Assembly (NCBI GenBank): GCA_963677825.2
Contig: CAXXEF010000001.1
Span: forward strand, 2,604,001-2,668,000
DNA from: Sporobacter sp963677825
GTDB taxonomy: Bacteria; Bacillota; Clostridia; Oscillospirales; Oscillospiraceae
Direction: 5' to 3'
Length of the DNA stretch: 64,000 nucleotides
Part shown: one piece after another, positions 16,794 through 26,026 of the stretch
Layout of the letters: every line of letters starts with the position of its first letter
Position numbering within the stretch: the stretch's first letter is position 1
Made by a program: the position numbers and the translations under genes
The notes under the pieces: generated by a model
Told to the model about the DNA's origin: nothing
The model's input: the letters and a program-made list of their open reading frames with translations, nothing else
The model's database searches: none

Positions 16794-18176
16794 TTAGTCC
16801 TCCGTTTGAGGCATGTACTTGGCAATGTACTCCGGACGGATACGCTTAAGCTCCGCCTTCGGCAGAATCGACAGCAGCTCCCAGCCAATGTCGAGCGTTT
16901 CCTCGATCGCGCGGTTTTCCTCCGCGCCTTGTGTGACGTAGCGGTTTTCAAACTCGGTAGCGAATTTGGCAAACAGCAGATCGGTCGGTGTCAGGGCGCT
17001 TTCGCCGAGGATGGTCATGAGCTCCTTGGCGTCTTTACCCGACGAATATGCCGCGAACAGCTGGTTCATCGTGTCGGCGTGATCTTCACGTGTTTTGCCT
17101 TTGCCGATACCCTTGTCCTTCAGACGCGACAGCGACGGCAAAACGTCGACCGGGGGCGTGACGCCCTTGCGATACAGGTCGCGCGAGAGAATGATCTGTC
17201 CCTCCGTGATATAGCCGGTAAGGTCAGGAATCGGATGTGTCTTGTCGTCCTCGGGCATCGTAAGGATCGGGATCATCGTGATCGAACCGGACTTGCCGAT
17301 GCGTCGGCCGGCGCGCTCGTACATGGTGGCAAGGTCGGTGTATAGGTAGCCGGGATAGCCGCGGCGGCCGGGGACTTCCTTACGCGCTGCCGAAATCTCA
17401 CGGAGCGCTTCGGCGTAGTTGGTGATATCCGTGAGGATAACGAGCACGTGCATGTCTTTTTCAAACGCTAGGTATTCGGCGGCTGTCAGTGCCATGCGCG
17501 GCGTCGCGATGCGCTCAACGGCCGGGTCGTCGGCGAGGTTTGTGAACAGCACGGTGCGGTCGATGGCGCCGGTGCGGTTGAATTCGCGGACAAAGTATTC
17601 CGATTCCTCAAACGTGATGCCGATCGCCGCGAAGACGACGGCGAAGTTGGCCGTATCGTCGCCCAGCACCTTGGCCTGACGGGCAATCTGCGCCGCCAGC
17701 TGGGCATGCGGGAGACCGGAGCCGGAGAAGATCGGCAGCTTCTGACCGCGGACGAGCGTGTTGAGTCCGTCGATCGTTGAAACGCCGGTCTGGATGAATT
17801 CGTTGGGGTAGTCGCGCGCGGCAGGATTCATCGGCAGGCCGTTGATGTCCATGTGCGCGTCGGCGAGGATTTCCGGACCGCCGTCCATCGGATGACCCAT
17901 GCCGTTGAACACGCGCCCAAGCATGTCGCCCGAGACGGCAAGCTCCAGCGGGTGGCCGAGGAAGCGGACCTTCGACTGCGCGAGGTTGATACCGGCGGCG
18001 CTTTCAAACAGCTGCACGACGGCCGTGTCGCGGTTGACTTCAAGCACTTTACAGCGCCGGACGGTGCCGTCCGGCAGCTCGATCTCCGCCAGTTCATCAT
18101 ACGTGACGCCTTCAACGCCTGAGATCATCATCAGGGGGCTGACGATTTCCTTGATAGTGCGGTATTCTCTGAGCAT
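16794..18176 (-). CDS. ntpB: V-type ATPase subunit B (non-catalytic nucleotide-binding)
   Basis: Regulatory, non-catalytic subunit of the A3B3 head. It has 460 residues. The sequence has the RecA-like core but lacks a functional P-loop at the usual position (LPIFSGSGLPHAQLAAQIA, about 150-168), as expected for B subunits. VFAAIGITFEESEYF and the SLSRLKDKGIGKGKTR block are family signatures. It overlaps the subunit A stop by 1 nt (TAATG), which keeps A and B synthesis coupled at equal stoichiometry. Confidence 0.96.
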   Translation of the reverse strand: MLREYRTIKEIVSPLMMISGVEGVTYDELAEIELPDGTVRRCKVLEVNRDTAVVQLFESAAGINLAQSKVRFLGHPLELAVSGDMLGRVFNGMGHPMDGGPEILADAHMDINGLPMNPAARDYPNEFIQTGVSTIDGLNTLVRGQKLPIFSGSGLPHAQLAAQIARQAKVLGDDTANFAVVFAAIGITFEESEYFVREFNRTGAIDRTVLFTNLADDPAVERIATPRMALTAAEYLAFEKDMHVLVILTDITNYAEALREISAARKEVPGRRGYPGYLYTDLATMYERAGRRIGKSGSITMIPILTMPEDDKTHPIPDLTGYITEGQIILSRDLYRKGVTPPVDVLPSLSRLKDKGIGKGKTREDHADTMNQLFAAYSSGKDAKELMTILGESALTPTDLLFAKFATEFENRYVTQGAEENRAIEETLDIGWELLSILPKAELKRIRPEYIAKYMPQTED

Positions 18177-19945
18177 TATTCGCCGCCTCCTTCGATAATG
18201 TCACCGATCTGGAACGTCATCTCGTCAGAGATGCGCTGATACGCCGCTTCGTATTCCTCCGGCGGGCTCATTTTGGCACGGCCGATGTTTTCACGCGCAT
18301 CGATCGCAAACAGCGCGTCGACATCCGTAACGCCGCGCGCCAATGCGTCTCGGCACAGCGTGTTGTATTCCAGTATCAGACCGAGCAGACCGGCCTGTTT
18401 GTCAAACGACGAGTACGAGTCGAGATCGACGAACGCGTTTTGCTGCAAAAAGTCTTCGCGGATCATACGCGCCGTCTCCAGCGTCAGACGATCGGGCGCG
18501 GACAGTGAATCCTGACCGACAAGCTTGACGATTTCCTGCAGCTCGGCTTCTTCCTGCAGCAGGCTCATCGCGCGTTCGCGGCCGAGCATGAAGGCTTTGC
18601 CGAGCTCGGCGTCATACCAGGATTTAAGCGTGTCCAGATATAGAGAATAGCTCGTCAGCCAGTTGATGGCGGGGAAGTGGCGCGCATATGCCAGAGACGC
18701 GTCAAGCCCCCAGAAGACCTTGACAATACGCATCGTGGCCTGCGAAACCGGCTCGGACGTATCGCCGCCCGGCGGTGATACGGCGCCGATGGCCGTCAGT
18801 GTGCCGCGCCGTGCATCTGCACCGAGACATTCGACGACGCCGGCACGCTCGTAAAACTGCGCGAGACGCGACGCGAGGTACGCGGGATAACCTTCTTCAC
18901 CGGGCATTTCCTCAAGACGACCCGACATCTCGCGTAAGGCTTCTGCCCAGCGTGACGTGGAGTCGGCGATGACTGCAACGTCGTAGCCCATGTCGCGGAA
19001 GTATTCTGCGATGGTAATGCCGGTGTAGATCGACGCTTCACGCGCGGCGACCGGCATATCGGACGTGTTGGCGATCAGGACGGTACGTTTCATGAGCGGC
19101 TCGCCGGTGCGCGGATCGCTAAGTTCCGGGAACTCCATCAAAACATCGGTCATTTCGTTGCCGCGCTCGCCGCAGCCGATGTAGACGACGATGTCCACGT
19201 CGGCCCATTTGGCCAGCTGATGCTGCACGACCGTTTTGCCCGAGCCGAACGGTCCGGGGACGGCGGCTGTGCCGCCCTTGGCGAGCGGGAACAGCGTGTC
19301 GATAACGCGCTGACCGGAGCCGAGCGGGCGAGAGGGCATCATCTTTTTACCGTAAGGACGGCTGACACGGACGGGCCACTTCTGCATCATCGTCAGAGCG
19401 AGCTCCGTACCGTCGTCTTTTTTAAGGACGCAGACGGTGTCCTCAACCGTGAATTCGCCTTCCTCAATCGACGAGACCGCACCGGACACGCCGGGCGGCA
19501 CCATGATCTTATGGCTTACGGCAGACGTTTCCTCGACCGTGCCGAGCACGTCGCCGCCGACGACAGCGTCGCCGGGTTTGGCGACGGGTTTAAACGCCCA
19601 TTTCGACGCGCGGTCAAGCGCCGGTATGTTCACGCCGCGCGTGATCGTTGAACCGGTCATCTCACGGACCTTGGTCAACGGGCGCTGGATACCGTCGTAG
19701 ATATTTTCCAGAAGGCCGGGGCCAAGCTCAACCGACAACGGCGACCCGGTCGTGATGACCTGAGCGCCGGGGCCGAGGCCGCTCGTTTCCTCGTAGACCT
19801 GTATGGAAGCGGAGTCTCCGGTCATGGTCAGGATCTCGCCGATCAGCTCCTGCTCACCGACGCGGACGACGTCGGCGATGTTTGCGTCGGCCAGACCCTC
19901 CGCTACGACAAGCGGGCCGGAAACCTTGACGATTTTACCGCTCAT
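18176..19945 (-). CDS. ntpA: V-type ATPase subunit A (catalytic)
   Basis: Catalytic subunit that hydrolyses or makes ATP in the A3B3 head. It has 589 residues. The N-terminal barrel is followed by the 'bulge' insertion characteristic of V/A-type A subunits (about 115-185). The Walker A motif GPFGSGKT lies near residues 230-237. The catalytic glutamate is in GCGERGNEM (about 257-265), and Walker B lies in VAVIADSTSRWAEALRE. The start ATG (19943-19945) follows a roughly 105-nt gap after subunit F that holds no other gene. Confidence 0.97.
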   Translation of the reverse strand: MSGKIVKVSGPLVVAEGLADANIADVVRVGEQELIGEILTMTGDSASIQVYEETSGLGPGAQVITTGSPLSVELGPGLLENIYDGIQRPLTKVREMTGSTITRGVNIPALDRASKWAFKPVAKPGDAVVGGDVLGTVEETSAVSHKIMVPPGVSGAVSSIEEGEFTVEDTVCVLKKDDGTELALTMMQKWPVRVSRPYGKKMMPSRPLGSGQRVIDTLFPLAKGGTAAVPGPFGSGKTVVQHQLAKWADVDIVVYIGCGERGNEMTDVLMEFPELSDPRTGEPLMKRTVLIANTSDMPVAAREASIYTGITIAEYFRDMGYDVAVIADSTSRWAEALREMSGRLEEMPGEEGYPAYLASRLAQFYERAGVVECLGADARRGTLTAIGAVSPPGGDTSEPVSQATMRIVKVFWGLDASLAYARHFPAINWLTSYSLYLDTLKSWYDAELGKAFMLGRERAMSLLQEEAELQEIVKLVGQDSLSAPDRLTLETARMIREDFLQQNAFVDLDSYSSFDKQAGLLGLILEYNTLCRDALARGVTDVDALFAIDARENIGRAKMSPPEEYEAAYQRISDEMTFQIGDIIEGGGE

Positions 19946-20050
19946 ATTTCTGCTCCATTCCGCTGCTGCGCCTCAGCGTGTATTTTGCTTGCTGCCGACA
20001 GCCGGCTCCCGCGCAGAGGGGAGCGGCACAAATGGCCGGCGGATATAAAC

Positions 20051-20365
20051 TCATAATATGTCCGCGCCGATGGCGCGTTTGACAGCCTCGTGCAATGCGT
20101 CGAGCCCGCGGCCGGTCGAGCCTTCACGGCCGGGGATCAGGATAACGGCCGGACGGACACAGCTTTTATACTTGGCGATTTCGGCGCTCAGTGCGTCGGA
20201 CAAGTTTTCTTCAACATAAATAACGGCGCAATCGGGTGACTCGGTCTCGATGTAGTGAAACGCGCTGCGCGCCTCGTCGGGTGAGGACACGGGGTACGTA
20301 TCAAGGCCGAGCGCTTTGAAGCCGATAACAGTATCGGTTGCGCCGATGACGGCAATCTTATACAT
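20051..20365 (-). CDS. ntpG: V-type ATPase subunit F
   Basis: Small central-stalk subunit of the V/A-ATPase (NtpG in Enterococcus naming) that binds subunit D. It has 104 residues with the CheY-like fold pattern: N-terminal MYKIAVIGATDTVIGFKALG, central CAVIYVEENLSD, and VILIPGREGSTG near residue 78-88. It overlaps subunit C by 8 nt. The 105-nt stretch between this gene and subunit A is short and apparently non-coding. Confidence 0.93.
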   Translation of the reverse strand: MYKIAVIGATDTVIGFKALGLDTYPVSSPDEARSAFHYIETESPDCAVIYVEENLSDALSAEIAKYKSCVRPAVILIPGREGSTGRGLDALHEAVKRAIGADIL

Positions 20366-21362
20366 AAGTGCTCCGCAGCCTTTCCCGGATCACGTCCGGC
20401 GCGATGCCGGCGCGTTTGCCCGTTAAAATCATACGCAGCGCCAGTATCTCAGCCTCCGCCGCCGCGACAAACGCGACGACCGGCTCACTGCCAAAGCTGA
20501 CAAGCTTGGCTTTACCCAGATAGAGGATCTGCGCGTTGTCGCAGGACAGCTCGAACCACGTCAGCGATCCGCCGCCGACGGCGTCCGCCCCCAGCTCTGC
20601 CGCTTTTTCAAGCACCGAGGCCGTAAAGAGCTCGCGCAGTTCCTCACCGGACGGTGAGACGGCCAGCAACCGGTCTTTTCTGACGGTCCCGTTGTCGATG
20701 AGTGCGTTTTTTAGAAAGCCTGCATCTTTTTTCATACGCAAGATGCGCACAAGCGTGCGCAGGTTCGCGCTGTCGATCAGCAGTTGCACGTAGCCGGTCA
20801 CAAAACTGTTGCCGATGGCGTTTGCCATGTCGAGCAGTTCGGCGAAATACCGGCGGTCGACGTCAATGTCGCTCAGCTGCGGGTCGGACGTACGCGAGAG
20901 AATCCCTACGGCGTGGCTGATCGCGTGACGCATCGGCTCGGGCAGATCACGGCGTTCACCGGTGTTGAACGCTTCCGTGATGACGCCGGCCGGCACGCGC
21001 CCGGACTTTGACAGCAAATGGTCGCCCGTGGTGTTGGCGCCCATGGCCTTGACAAGCACTTTGATGTTGTGGTAGTCGTAGCGGCTGCGGAATATATCGA
21101 TGATCGGCCGTGCCGTCGGAACGGCTGACAGCTCATTGAAGAGCGCTGCCGCATACTCGCCGAGCGCGTTATCAATCTCCGTGTGACTCATGCCGGACAT
21201 ATCCGGATAGCCGTTATCGGCGACGATTTTAGCTGCGTCGTCGTAATCAGACGCGTCGAGCAGACGCTCGAGCTTGTCGCGCGTCATCATCTTCGCTTCG
21301 CGTGCGCGGAGCACCGAACCCAGATATAATAAATCCGTGTCTTTGATGGTGTTTTTCGACAA
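20358..21362 (-). CDS. ntpC: V-type ATPase subunit C (rotor adaptor), TTG start
   Basis: Funnel-shaped adaptor that couples the central shaft to the membrane rotor ring (subunit d/C in V/A-ATPases). It has 334 residues and is predominantly helical. The conserved FRSRYDYHNIKVLVKA (about 109-124) and LIDSANLRTLVRILRMK (about 195-211) segments identify the family. The start is TTG at 21362 with GGAGG seven nucleotides upstream; no better ATG exists. It lies 18 nt after subunit E. Confidence 0.93.
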   Translation of the reverse strand: MSKNTIKDTDLLYLGSVLRAREAKMMTRDKLERLLDASDYDDAAKIVADNGYPDMSGMSHTEIDNALGEYAAALFNELSAVPTARPIIDIFRSRYDYHNIKVLVKAMGANTTGDHLLSKSGRVPAGVITEAFNTGERRDLPEPMRHAISHAVGILSRTSDPQLSDIDVDRRYFAELLDMANAIGNSFVTGYVQLLIDSANLRTLVRILRMKKDAGFLKNALIDNGTVRKDRLLAVSPSGEELRELFTASVLEKAAELGADAVGGGSLTWFELSCDNAQILYLGKAKLVSFGSEPVVAFVAAAEAEILALRMILTGKRAGIAPDVIRERLRSTYV

Positions 21363-21380
21363 ATTCTCGCCTCCTCGGCG

Positions 21381-21980
21381 TCAGTCAAATAAAATATCGG
21401 CTACAAGCGGCGACAGGCGGTTCTTCTGCTGCGCGATGAGCGTTTCAATCGTGCAGTTGACCTCAATGTCGCCGGCTTGCAGAATCAGCCCGCCGCGCAT
21501 ATCGCCCGCTTGATCCGACAGCGTCAGTTTTGCGGTGCGTCCGTCATTCTCGAGCAGTGCGTTGGCCTTTTGACATACGGTGTCGCCGTGCGCGGCTTTG
21601 TCGCGCGCGGATAAAACGATCTGCTCGCTGCCGGTGCGCGATGCGTCTGCGGCCAGTCGCGACAGAAACGACGTGTAGTCGTCGTCCGGCAGCGCTGTGA
21701 TCCGTTCTGCGGCCTGCTCGAACGCCTGCGTCACCAACGCCTGCTTAACAGTAAGCAGCTGCTTTTTTGCCTCTAAAGCGTCGACGTGCGACGCGCGCTC
21801 GACCGACATGTCGGCCTCTTGGACGCCGGTATTCATCAGCGCTTCCTGCTCTGCCTTGGCCTGCGCGTCGAACTCGGCGCGCAGCGCTTTGCTTTTTTTA
21901 CGTGCGTCGGCCAGGATGGCGTCCACTTCCGCCTGCGTGTCGGCCTCGATATGTGTGATGATTTTTTCTATTCCGTTCAT
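21381..21980 (-). CDS. ntpE: V-type ATPase subunit E (peripheral stalk)
   Basis: Peripheral stalk subunit, paired with the H/G subunit encoded by the first gene of the operon. It has 199 residues from the ATG at 21980 (MNGIEKIITHIEADTQAEV). A TTG nine codons upstream is in frame but adds no family sequence. The N-terminal ~100 residues are a long helix with Ala/Glu/Lys repeats, as in family members. The C-terminal ~95 residues form the globular domain that caps the head, including GGLILQAGDIEVNCTIE. It begins 16 nt after subunit K. Confidence 0.9.
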   Translation of the reverse strand: MNGIEKIITHIEADTQAEVDAILADARKKSKALRAEFDAQAKAEQEALMNTGVQEADMSVERASHVDALEAKKQLLTVKQALVTQAFEQAAERITALPDDDYTSFLSRLAADASRTGSEQIVLSARDKAAHGDTVCQKANALLENDGRTAKLTLSDQAGDMRGGLILQAGDIEVNCTIETLIAQQKNRLSPLVADILFD

Positions 21981-21996
21981 ATCGCCGGCTCCGCGC

Positions 21997-22488
21997 TTAA
22001 ACGGCAATGCCGTTGAGCATCAGGAACGTGGCGAGCAGCGACAAGATGGCGTAGAACTCGACCATGACGCAAAACAGGATGCCCTTGGACCAGTCATCGG
22101 GCTTCTTGGCGAGAATGTTGATCGCCGACGCCGCGACACGACCCTGCGCCATTGCCGAGATGAGGCCGCCAAGTGCCATCGGCAGGCATGCGAAGAAGAT
22201 CTGCCAGCCCTGCTCAAGCGTTACGGGGATAATGCCGGTGCCGCCGAGAAGACCGAGCTTGTTGACGGCGATAAACCACGCAACGAGGCCATACAGCCCC
22301 TGCGTACCCGGCAGAACCTGCAAAATCAGAGTTTTACCGAATTTAGAAGGATCTTCTGAAACAAGACCACTGGCGGCTTCACCGGCGATACCTGTACCTT
22401 TTGCGCTGCCGACGCAGCTGAGCACGACGGCCAGACTCGCACCGGCAAGTGCGATGGCAATGCCCCCGAAAGACTCAATAAACGTCAT
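21997..22488 (-). CDS. ntpK: V-type ATPase subunit K (rotor proteolipid, Na+ signature)
   Basis: Membrane rotor proteolipid. At 163 residues it is a double-hairpin (four-helix, ~16 kDa) type. The ion-binding residues known from Enterococcus hirae NtpK are all present with matching spacing: Leu59, Thr62 and Gln63 in LPGTQG, Gln115 in AQGR, and the carboxylate Glu144 in MVEFYAIL (Q-to-E spacing of 29 residues, the same as in E. hirae). This is the sodium-type site, so the enzyme probably moves Na+ rather than H+. The first hairpin has no glutamate, which means one site per protomer. Confidence 0.95.
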   Translation of the reverse strand: MTFIESFGGIAIALAGASLAVVLSCVGSAKGTGIAGEAASGLVSEDPSKFGKTLILQVLPGTQGLYGLVAWFIAVNKLGLLGGTGIIPVTLEQGWQIFFACLPMALGGLISAMAQGRVAASAINILAKKPDDWSKGILFCVMVEFYAILSLLATFLMLNGIAV

Positions 22489-22489
22489 G

Positions 22490-24436
22490 TTAGTTTTCCT
22501 CCTTGATGATGTCGTAATAGTTCGTTTTAATTTTTAACGGTTTGAACGCGCGGCCGCCGTCTTCGTAAAATTTCCCGAAAAACTCCAGATATTGCAGACG
22601 TGCGGCGTGCACGTACGTTCCGATGATGTTGATGGCCATGTTGAACGTGTGTCCGATTAAGAAGACAATAATGAATCCGATGACGCTTCCGCCGAGACTG
22701 CCAAGCACGTTGACGACGCTGGCAATAACGCTGCTGGCCAGCAGCAGAGCCATCAGTCGAGAGTAGGACAACACGTCGGCCAGAAAATTGACGACGTCGT
22801 AAAGACTGGCGATACCGCCGAAAAATTTACCCACGATGTTCGGCTTATCGCGCCCTTGCGTCAGGATCAACGCCGCCGCGCCGCCAATGGCTACCCACCA
22901 CGTGATGCCCATTGCGCCGAGCGCAATGCCGGCAAACAAGAGCCACCAGGAGCCCACGTCAAAGAGCGCGGCGAGCGGCTTGCCGTCACGGATGAGCAAA
23001 TAAGCTTTGATGCCCATGCCGAACAAGAGGTGGACGACGCCGATTCCAAGCGAGATGATAAGCATCTGCATCGGCTCTTTGAGTGGATCGATTGCCCTAA
23101 GGTCACTTAAAAACTCCACTTTGCCGATGCCGATCATCTCGGTGAACACCGGGATTGCGTCGCCGAAGCAGCTGCCGAATAAAACGCCGAAAATGGTCGT
23201 CGTTGTGCCGCATAAAATGAGCAGTCCGGCGGCGTATTTCATTGTGCCGCGCAGCTTTAAGAGTTTCGTTGCAAGGATACCGAGCGTGAGTAGGATGAGC
23301 CCGTAGCCGAAGTCCGCGTACATGATGCCGAAGAACACCGTGAAGAAGAACATGATCAGCGGATTCGGGTCGATGCCGACGTAGGACGGCAGGCTATACA
23401 TTTCCGTGACCATCATCAGCGGTGCGGTGAACTTGTTGTTTTTCAGCGCGACGGGCACGTCCGCCGTTTCTTCTTCCGTCGGGTCGGACAGGTCCCACGC
23501 GCACGCGTATTTAGATAAGGTGTCGGCGAGTGCTTTTTCCGCTTCCGCAGGCACCCAGCCCGTCATGACGACGGCGCGTTCCGTACCGAGCAGTTGCTCG
23601 GCGGCCTCGCCCTTGGCGATCTTGACACTGAGCAGGTCGACAGCGCGCTTGAGTTCGCTTTTACAGTCGGCAAGCGCCGTCAGTTCTTCTGAAATGGTCA
23701 ATTTTTCTTGAGCCATTTCGTCAAGACGCTGCGTAGCGCGGTCGATATTCTCAGCGGCCGTGCCCTCAAGATCCTTGAGCGGTGCGTTCGAAAAACCAAG
23801 CAGGCGCAGTGACTCGAGCGCGTGCGGCATCCGATCGCGCAGCGCGATCAGGACGACGTAGTGCAGTTCGTGATGCGATGAAACGGGCAGCAGCTGCGCT
23901 TCCGGCACGGCCAGACCCAGCAGGTGCTCGGCGTTGCCGATCTCGACGGCGACAGGCAGTGTGCCAAAAACAATCGATGTGGCAGCTGTACCCAAGAAGT
24001 CAAAATTGATCTCCAGATCACGCCAGGGCTCGAGGGATTCCAGCAGAGAGTTGTGCTGCGTTTCAAGCGCCGCCAGACGTTTGAGCTGCGCGTCTTTGTG
24101 CTCAATGTCAGCACAGAGCGTCAACAGGTCCGAAAGCGCCGCTTCGTTGAGCAGCGTTTTCTCGCTGATCTCAGGGCGCGGCTCGAACATCTTTGTTTTT
24201 TGTGGCGCATAGTGATCGAGCAGCTCCAGCGCGCGCGACAGCACGGACAGATCGGACCGCAGCTTGTCCAGCCCGCCGGATTCCTTTTTAAGAATCGAGG
24301 CCAGCTCAGCCTGACCGGTCAGCGCCGTCTGCTCGGAAAACTCCACACAGCCAAGCCGCTGCAGGTCTGCCAACAGCTGCTCTTTTTGATCGCGGACGGC
24401 GAAAAGCCTGATTTTCTTCATTTTTACAATGGCCAT
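22490..24436 (-). CDS. ntpI: V-type ATPase subunit I (stator, a-subunit homologue)
   Basis: Stator subunit that provides the ion half-channels. It has 648 residues. The N-terminal ~340 residues are cytoplasmic and helical (coiled-coil arms), and the rest is hydrophobic with about seven to eight membrane helices starting near YVGIDPNPLIMFFFTVFFGIM. The conserved DVLSYSRLMALLLASSVI block (about 560-580) and the late GHTFNMAINIIG and HAARLQYLEFFGKFYEDGG segments are family signatures. It overlaps the upstream small-subunit gene by 1 nt (TGATG). Confidence 0.95.
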   Translation of the reverse strand: MAIVKMKKIRLFAVRDQKEQLLADLQRLGCVEFSEQTALTGQAELASILKKESGGLDKLRSDLSVLSRALELLDHYAPQKTKMFEPRPEISEKTLLNEAALSDLLTLCADIEHKDAQLKRLAALETQHNSLLESLEPWRDLEINFDFLGTAATSIVFGTLPVAVEIGNAEHLLGLAVPEAQLLPVSSHHELHYVVLIALRDRMPHALESLRLLGFSNAPLKDLEGTAAENIDRATQRLDEMAQEKLTISEELTALADCKSELKRAVDLLSVKIAKGEAAEQLLGTERAVVMTGWVPAEAEKALADTLSKYACAWDLSDPTEEETADVPVALKNNKFTAPLMMVTEMYSLPSYVGIDPNPLIMFFFTVFFGIMYADFGYGLILLTLGILATKLLKLRGTMKYAAGLLILCGTTTTIFGVLFGSCFGDAIPVFTEMIGIGKVEFLSDLRAIDPLKEPMQMLIISLGIGVVHLLFGMGIKAYLLIRDGKPLAALFDVGSWWLLFAGIALGAMGITWWVAIGGAAALILTQGRDKPNIVGKFFGGIASLYDVVNFLADVLSYSRLMALLLASSVIASVVNVLGSLGGSVIGFIIVFLIGHTFNMAINIIGTYVHAARLQYLEFFGKFYEDGGRAFKPLKIKTNYYDIIKEEN

Positions 24437-24750
24437 CAGGCGTTCACGATCCTTTCCATAATCAAAATGGCGGCCGCGTCAATACGCTGTGATGCGTCGG
24501 CGCGCAGCTGTTCGGCACGCACCTTTGTTTCGTCACGTGTTGCCTGTGCGGCCTCGGCAGCTTTCTGCTCAGCGACCTGCCGGGCGTTTTTGTTTTCCTG
24601 TTCGGCTTTTGCAACGGCATCCGCAACGGCGGCACGTCCGGCCTTTTCGGCGTCAGCCAAGATCGCCTTTGCTTCGGACTGTGCGTCGGCCTTCAGCGCG
24701 CGCGCGCGTTCCTCAGCTTCTGCGATGGTTTTAATGACGTCAAGATACAC
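24436..24750 (-). CDS. ntpF: V-type ATPase peripheral stalk subunit G/H, GTG start
   Basis: Small coiled-coil protein, 104 residues, extremely rich in Ala, Glu, Lys and Arg (ADAQSEAKAILADAEKAG...). It fits the right-handed coiled coil that pairs with subunit E in V/A-ATPases. Sequence identity in this family is low, so the call rests on composition, size and its place as the first gene before subunit I. The start is GTG at 24750, ten nucleotides after AAGGGGG. The operon promoter lies about 115 nt upstream. Confidence 0.82.
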   Translation of the reverse strand: MYLDVIKTIAEAEERARALKADAQSEAKAILADAEKAGRAAVADAVAKAEQENKNARQVAEQKAAEAAQATRDETKVRAEQLRADASQRIDAAAILIMERIVNA

Positions 24751-24863
24751 GACTTGTACACCCCCTTGACGAGATAAATTCTTTCAATAGACAGCGGCGC
24801 GTTTCTGTATAGCAGGGAAGAGTCGAAATCGGTTGGCGCGTCGCTGATAAATATAGCCCTGCC

Positions 24864-24892
24864 ATTATATATCACAGGCGTTTGCGTTTCAA
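24864..24892 (-). promoter_or_regulatory. sigmaA promoter of the V-ATPase operon
   Basis: On the minus strand TTGAAA (plus 24887-24892), a 17-nt spacer, then TATAAT (plus 24864-24869). It leaves a roughly 110-nt leader before the GTG of the first gene. Confidence 0.8.
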
Positions 24893-24981
24893 GACAAACA
24901 GCGTGATGACGGCTGTTTGTGACATAAATGAAGCCAACCAATGCCGTAGTATTTCGTAAAATCGTTTGTTACAGCGTATTT

Positions 24982-25015
24982 CATGAGAAACTGGGAGGCT
25001 GTAAGCCCCCCAGTA
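24982..25015 (-). terminator. Probable terminator after DUF169 gene
   Basis: A hairpin ACTGGGGGGCT / AGCCTCCCAGT with one imperfect pair; on the minus strand it is followed by TTTCTCATGAAA. It starts a few bases after the DUF169 stop codon. Confidence 0.55.
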
Positions 25016-25018
25016 CGA

Positions 25019-25846
25019 CTATCTGTCCCAGTCCTCGCCTTTATCGAGACCCCACATTTCGTACAGCTCGTTATAAAAAGGCGGACGCTTGAAATCCAGC
25101 GGCAGCTCGCGCTCCAGCTGTGTATAGCCCATGCCGCGGTCATAATGTACATGCAAGCCGGTAATCAGCTCCGAAAGGCGGTCACCCGGCACCGACAGGA
25201 TGATCTCATCGTCCTCGGCCATGGCGCGCTCGAGTTCGCCGGGATCCGGCAGCGTAACGCGGTAGTCGCCTGTTTGCATCGGCGGTACGATTGCATAGAC
25301 GCACGAGTCGATCGCGTCAAGCTCCGTTGAGAGCAGTTTGCCCGTCATGGATTTAATACCCCAGACCATGCTGCGCAGCTGGGCATTGTTGGCGTAGATC
25401 AACACGACGTCAGGCTTGGTGCTGCACGTCGACAACGGCTCGACGAGGATGCCCTCATATTTACCGAGCGGCAAGCGCGGGAATTTGGCAAAAAACGCAC
25501 GTGCTTCGTCCGGATCGGGAATGCCGATGACACGCGAGATGAGTTCAAAGCTGTCCGTGCCCTCGCTGGCATCGACGAGACCGAGCCCGACGAGCGGGTT
25601 CCAGCACCATTGTGCTTTTTTGTCCAGATAAAACGATTTATTGTTGCGCCGGGTTGAGGTAAACGCCTGGCATAGCGCCATATGTTTACCGAAATCGCGC
25701 ATCGGCCGGATTGCCGTTTCCGGCACGTCGGCATCGTTTTCAATCATTGTGACGGCAATCGGCTCGTAACGCAGTACGAGCATTTCGTGTAGCTCACGGC
25801 TGGCGTCCGCGCAGGAAATCGGCGCGGTGGCTGAGGTATCTTTCAT
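25019..25846 (-). CDS. DUF169 domain protein
   Basis: A 275-residue soluble protein of the DUF169 family, whose function is not established. Family features visible are the N-terminal RYEPIAVTMIE segment (about 27-37), the cysteine in MALCQAF (about 55-61), the QWCWNPL motif (about 78-84) and the central LVEPLSTCSTKPDVVLIYANNAQ region (about 134-156). Several conserved cysteines suggest metal or cofactor binding, but that is inference. It is divergent from mtnA and probably monocistronic. Confidence 0.85.
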   Translation of the reverse strand: MKDTSATAPISCADASRELHEMLVLRYEPIAVTMIENDADVPETAIRPMRDFGKHMALCQAFTSTRRNNKSFYLDKKAQWCWNPLVGLGLVDASEGTDSFELISRVIGIPDPDEARAFFAKFPRLPLGKYEGILVEPLSTCSTKPDVVLIYANNAQLRSMVWGIKSMTGKLLSTELDAIDSCVYAIVPPMQTGDYRVTLPDPGELERAMAEDDEIILSVPGDRLSELITGLHVHYDRGMGYTQLERELPLDFKRPPFYNELYEMWGLDKGEDWDR

Positions 25847-25951
25847 AATTCACCATTCCTTTCAGAGGCCGCCCTGTCCGGCCGGTTCTCTAATAGACAC
25901 ATTATACCGTCTAAAACGTTTTGATACAATATGGACTGTCGAATACTGCAG

Positions 25952-25960
25952 TGATATAAT
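25952..25960 (+). promoter_or_regulatory. Extended -10 promoter of mtnA operon
   Basis: TGATATAAT at 25952-25960 is a TGnTATAAT extended -10; a weak -35 (TGGACT, 25932-25937) lies 17 nt upstream. mtnA begins 66 nt downstream. Confidence 0.65.
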
Positions 25961-26026
25961 GAATTAATATAGAAAATCAGCGACCGCACAGTTAAAAGCC
26001 TGTGCGTGACGGACGAAGGGGTACCG

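Noticed and set aside
23924..24769. 281-aa plus-strand ORF across the start of the V-ATPase operon
   Set aside because: Antisense to subunit I and the G/H subunit, which form an intact conserved operon.
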